Source: an uncultured Clostridia bacterium (lineage in GTDB: Bacteria > Bacillota > Clostridia > TANB77 > CAG-508). Taken from it: DNA of 32,489 nt. This document shows positions 32,445 through 32,489 of the stretch, one piece after another. Each line of letters starts with the position of its first letter. Positions within the stretch are counted from its first letter, which is position 1. The translations under genes were made by a program, and so were the position numbers. The stretch is from the NCBI GenBank assembly GCA_944387535.1, contig CALXFI010000013.1, positions 1 through 32,489 of the forward strand, in the 5' to 3' direction. The notes below the pieces were generated by a model. It saw only the letters and a program-made list of their open reading frames with translations, had not been told where the DNA came from and ran no database searches.

Positions 32445-32489
32445 TGGTGCGCCTGGAGGGACTCGAACCCCCGGTCTCGAACTTCGTAG
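32445..32489 (-). tRNA. tRNA-Arg (ACG), 3' part
   Basis: Partial gene cut by the window edge. On the minus strand it reads from the anticodon loop CTACGAA (anticodon ACG, wobble A read as inosine), through the T arm GGGGG/CCCTC and the acceptor strand CAGGCGC, to the discriminator A and encoded CCA (32447-32445). Confidence 0.9.

Noticed and set aside
1-32489. CRISPR array, rRNA genes or a complete prophage
   Set aside because: No regularly spaced repeats, no rRNA sequence, and no phage structural, replication or integrase genes were seen.

Overview
The window is AT-rich (by eye roughly 30% G+C or less). It has Gram-positive gene organisation: strong Shine-Dalgarno sequences, TTGACA/TATAAT promoters, U-tailed intrinsic terminators, a T-box in front of aspS, and VanW, CapA, CorA, ABC-F, HD-GYP and DUF2207 proteins. 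It most resembles an uncultured low-GC Clostridia-type Firmicute, plausibly gut-associated. That placement is inference; no marker here fixes the genus.

Layout. 1-160: tRNA-Glu and tRNA-Thr. 200-1600: an accessory patch with an XRE repressor, a divergent coiled-coil protein under a dyad-rich promoter, and another unknown small protein. 1700-5300: an SDR reductase, a small starch-binding-type (CBM25-like) protein, paired hairpins that look like a mobile-element remnant, and a VanW/G5 envelope protein. 5300-5510: a promoter, a decayed tRNA-Thr piece, tRNA-Lys and a terminator. 5600-13100: CorA, CapA, a DUF378 protein, a frameshifted ABC-F ATPase, a GNAT acetyltransferase and Tex. 13169-23728, all on the minus strand: an HD-GYP response regulator, its likely sensor kinase, and a 7.4-kb dimodular NRPS. 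23920-30319: an acyl-CoA ligase-type gene divergent from the NRPS, an HtrA protease, an M23 peptidase, a GuaD-like deaminase and a frameshifted DUF2207 membrane protein. 30371-32489: aspS with a T-box leader, and the 3' part of a tRNA-Arg.

The centrepiece is the NRPS, read as C-A-T-C-A-T-R. A condensation domain at the very start suggests N-acylation of the first residue. The terminal NADPH-dependent reductase suggests release as a peptide aldehyde (or alcohol, or cyclised imine/pyrazinone). A fatty-acyl-AMP/CoA ligase reads divergently from the same 191-bp intergenic region and could supply the acyl group. A histidine kinase and an HD-GYP response regulator follow on the same strand. The architecture matches the known gut clostridial aldehyde/pyrazinone NRPS class; the ligase partnership, the two specificity codes and the kinase/HD-GYP neighbours are what may be new.

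Two genes (ABC-F and DUF2207) each carry one apparent extra C in the same CCGGAG context. At least six intergenic elements share a GGGACG core, several acting as terminator hairpins. Four genes appear to start at TTG behind an extended GRGGTGR Shine-Dalgarno, where a GTG inside the ribosome-binding site could mislead start calling.
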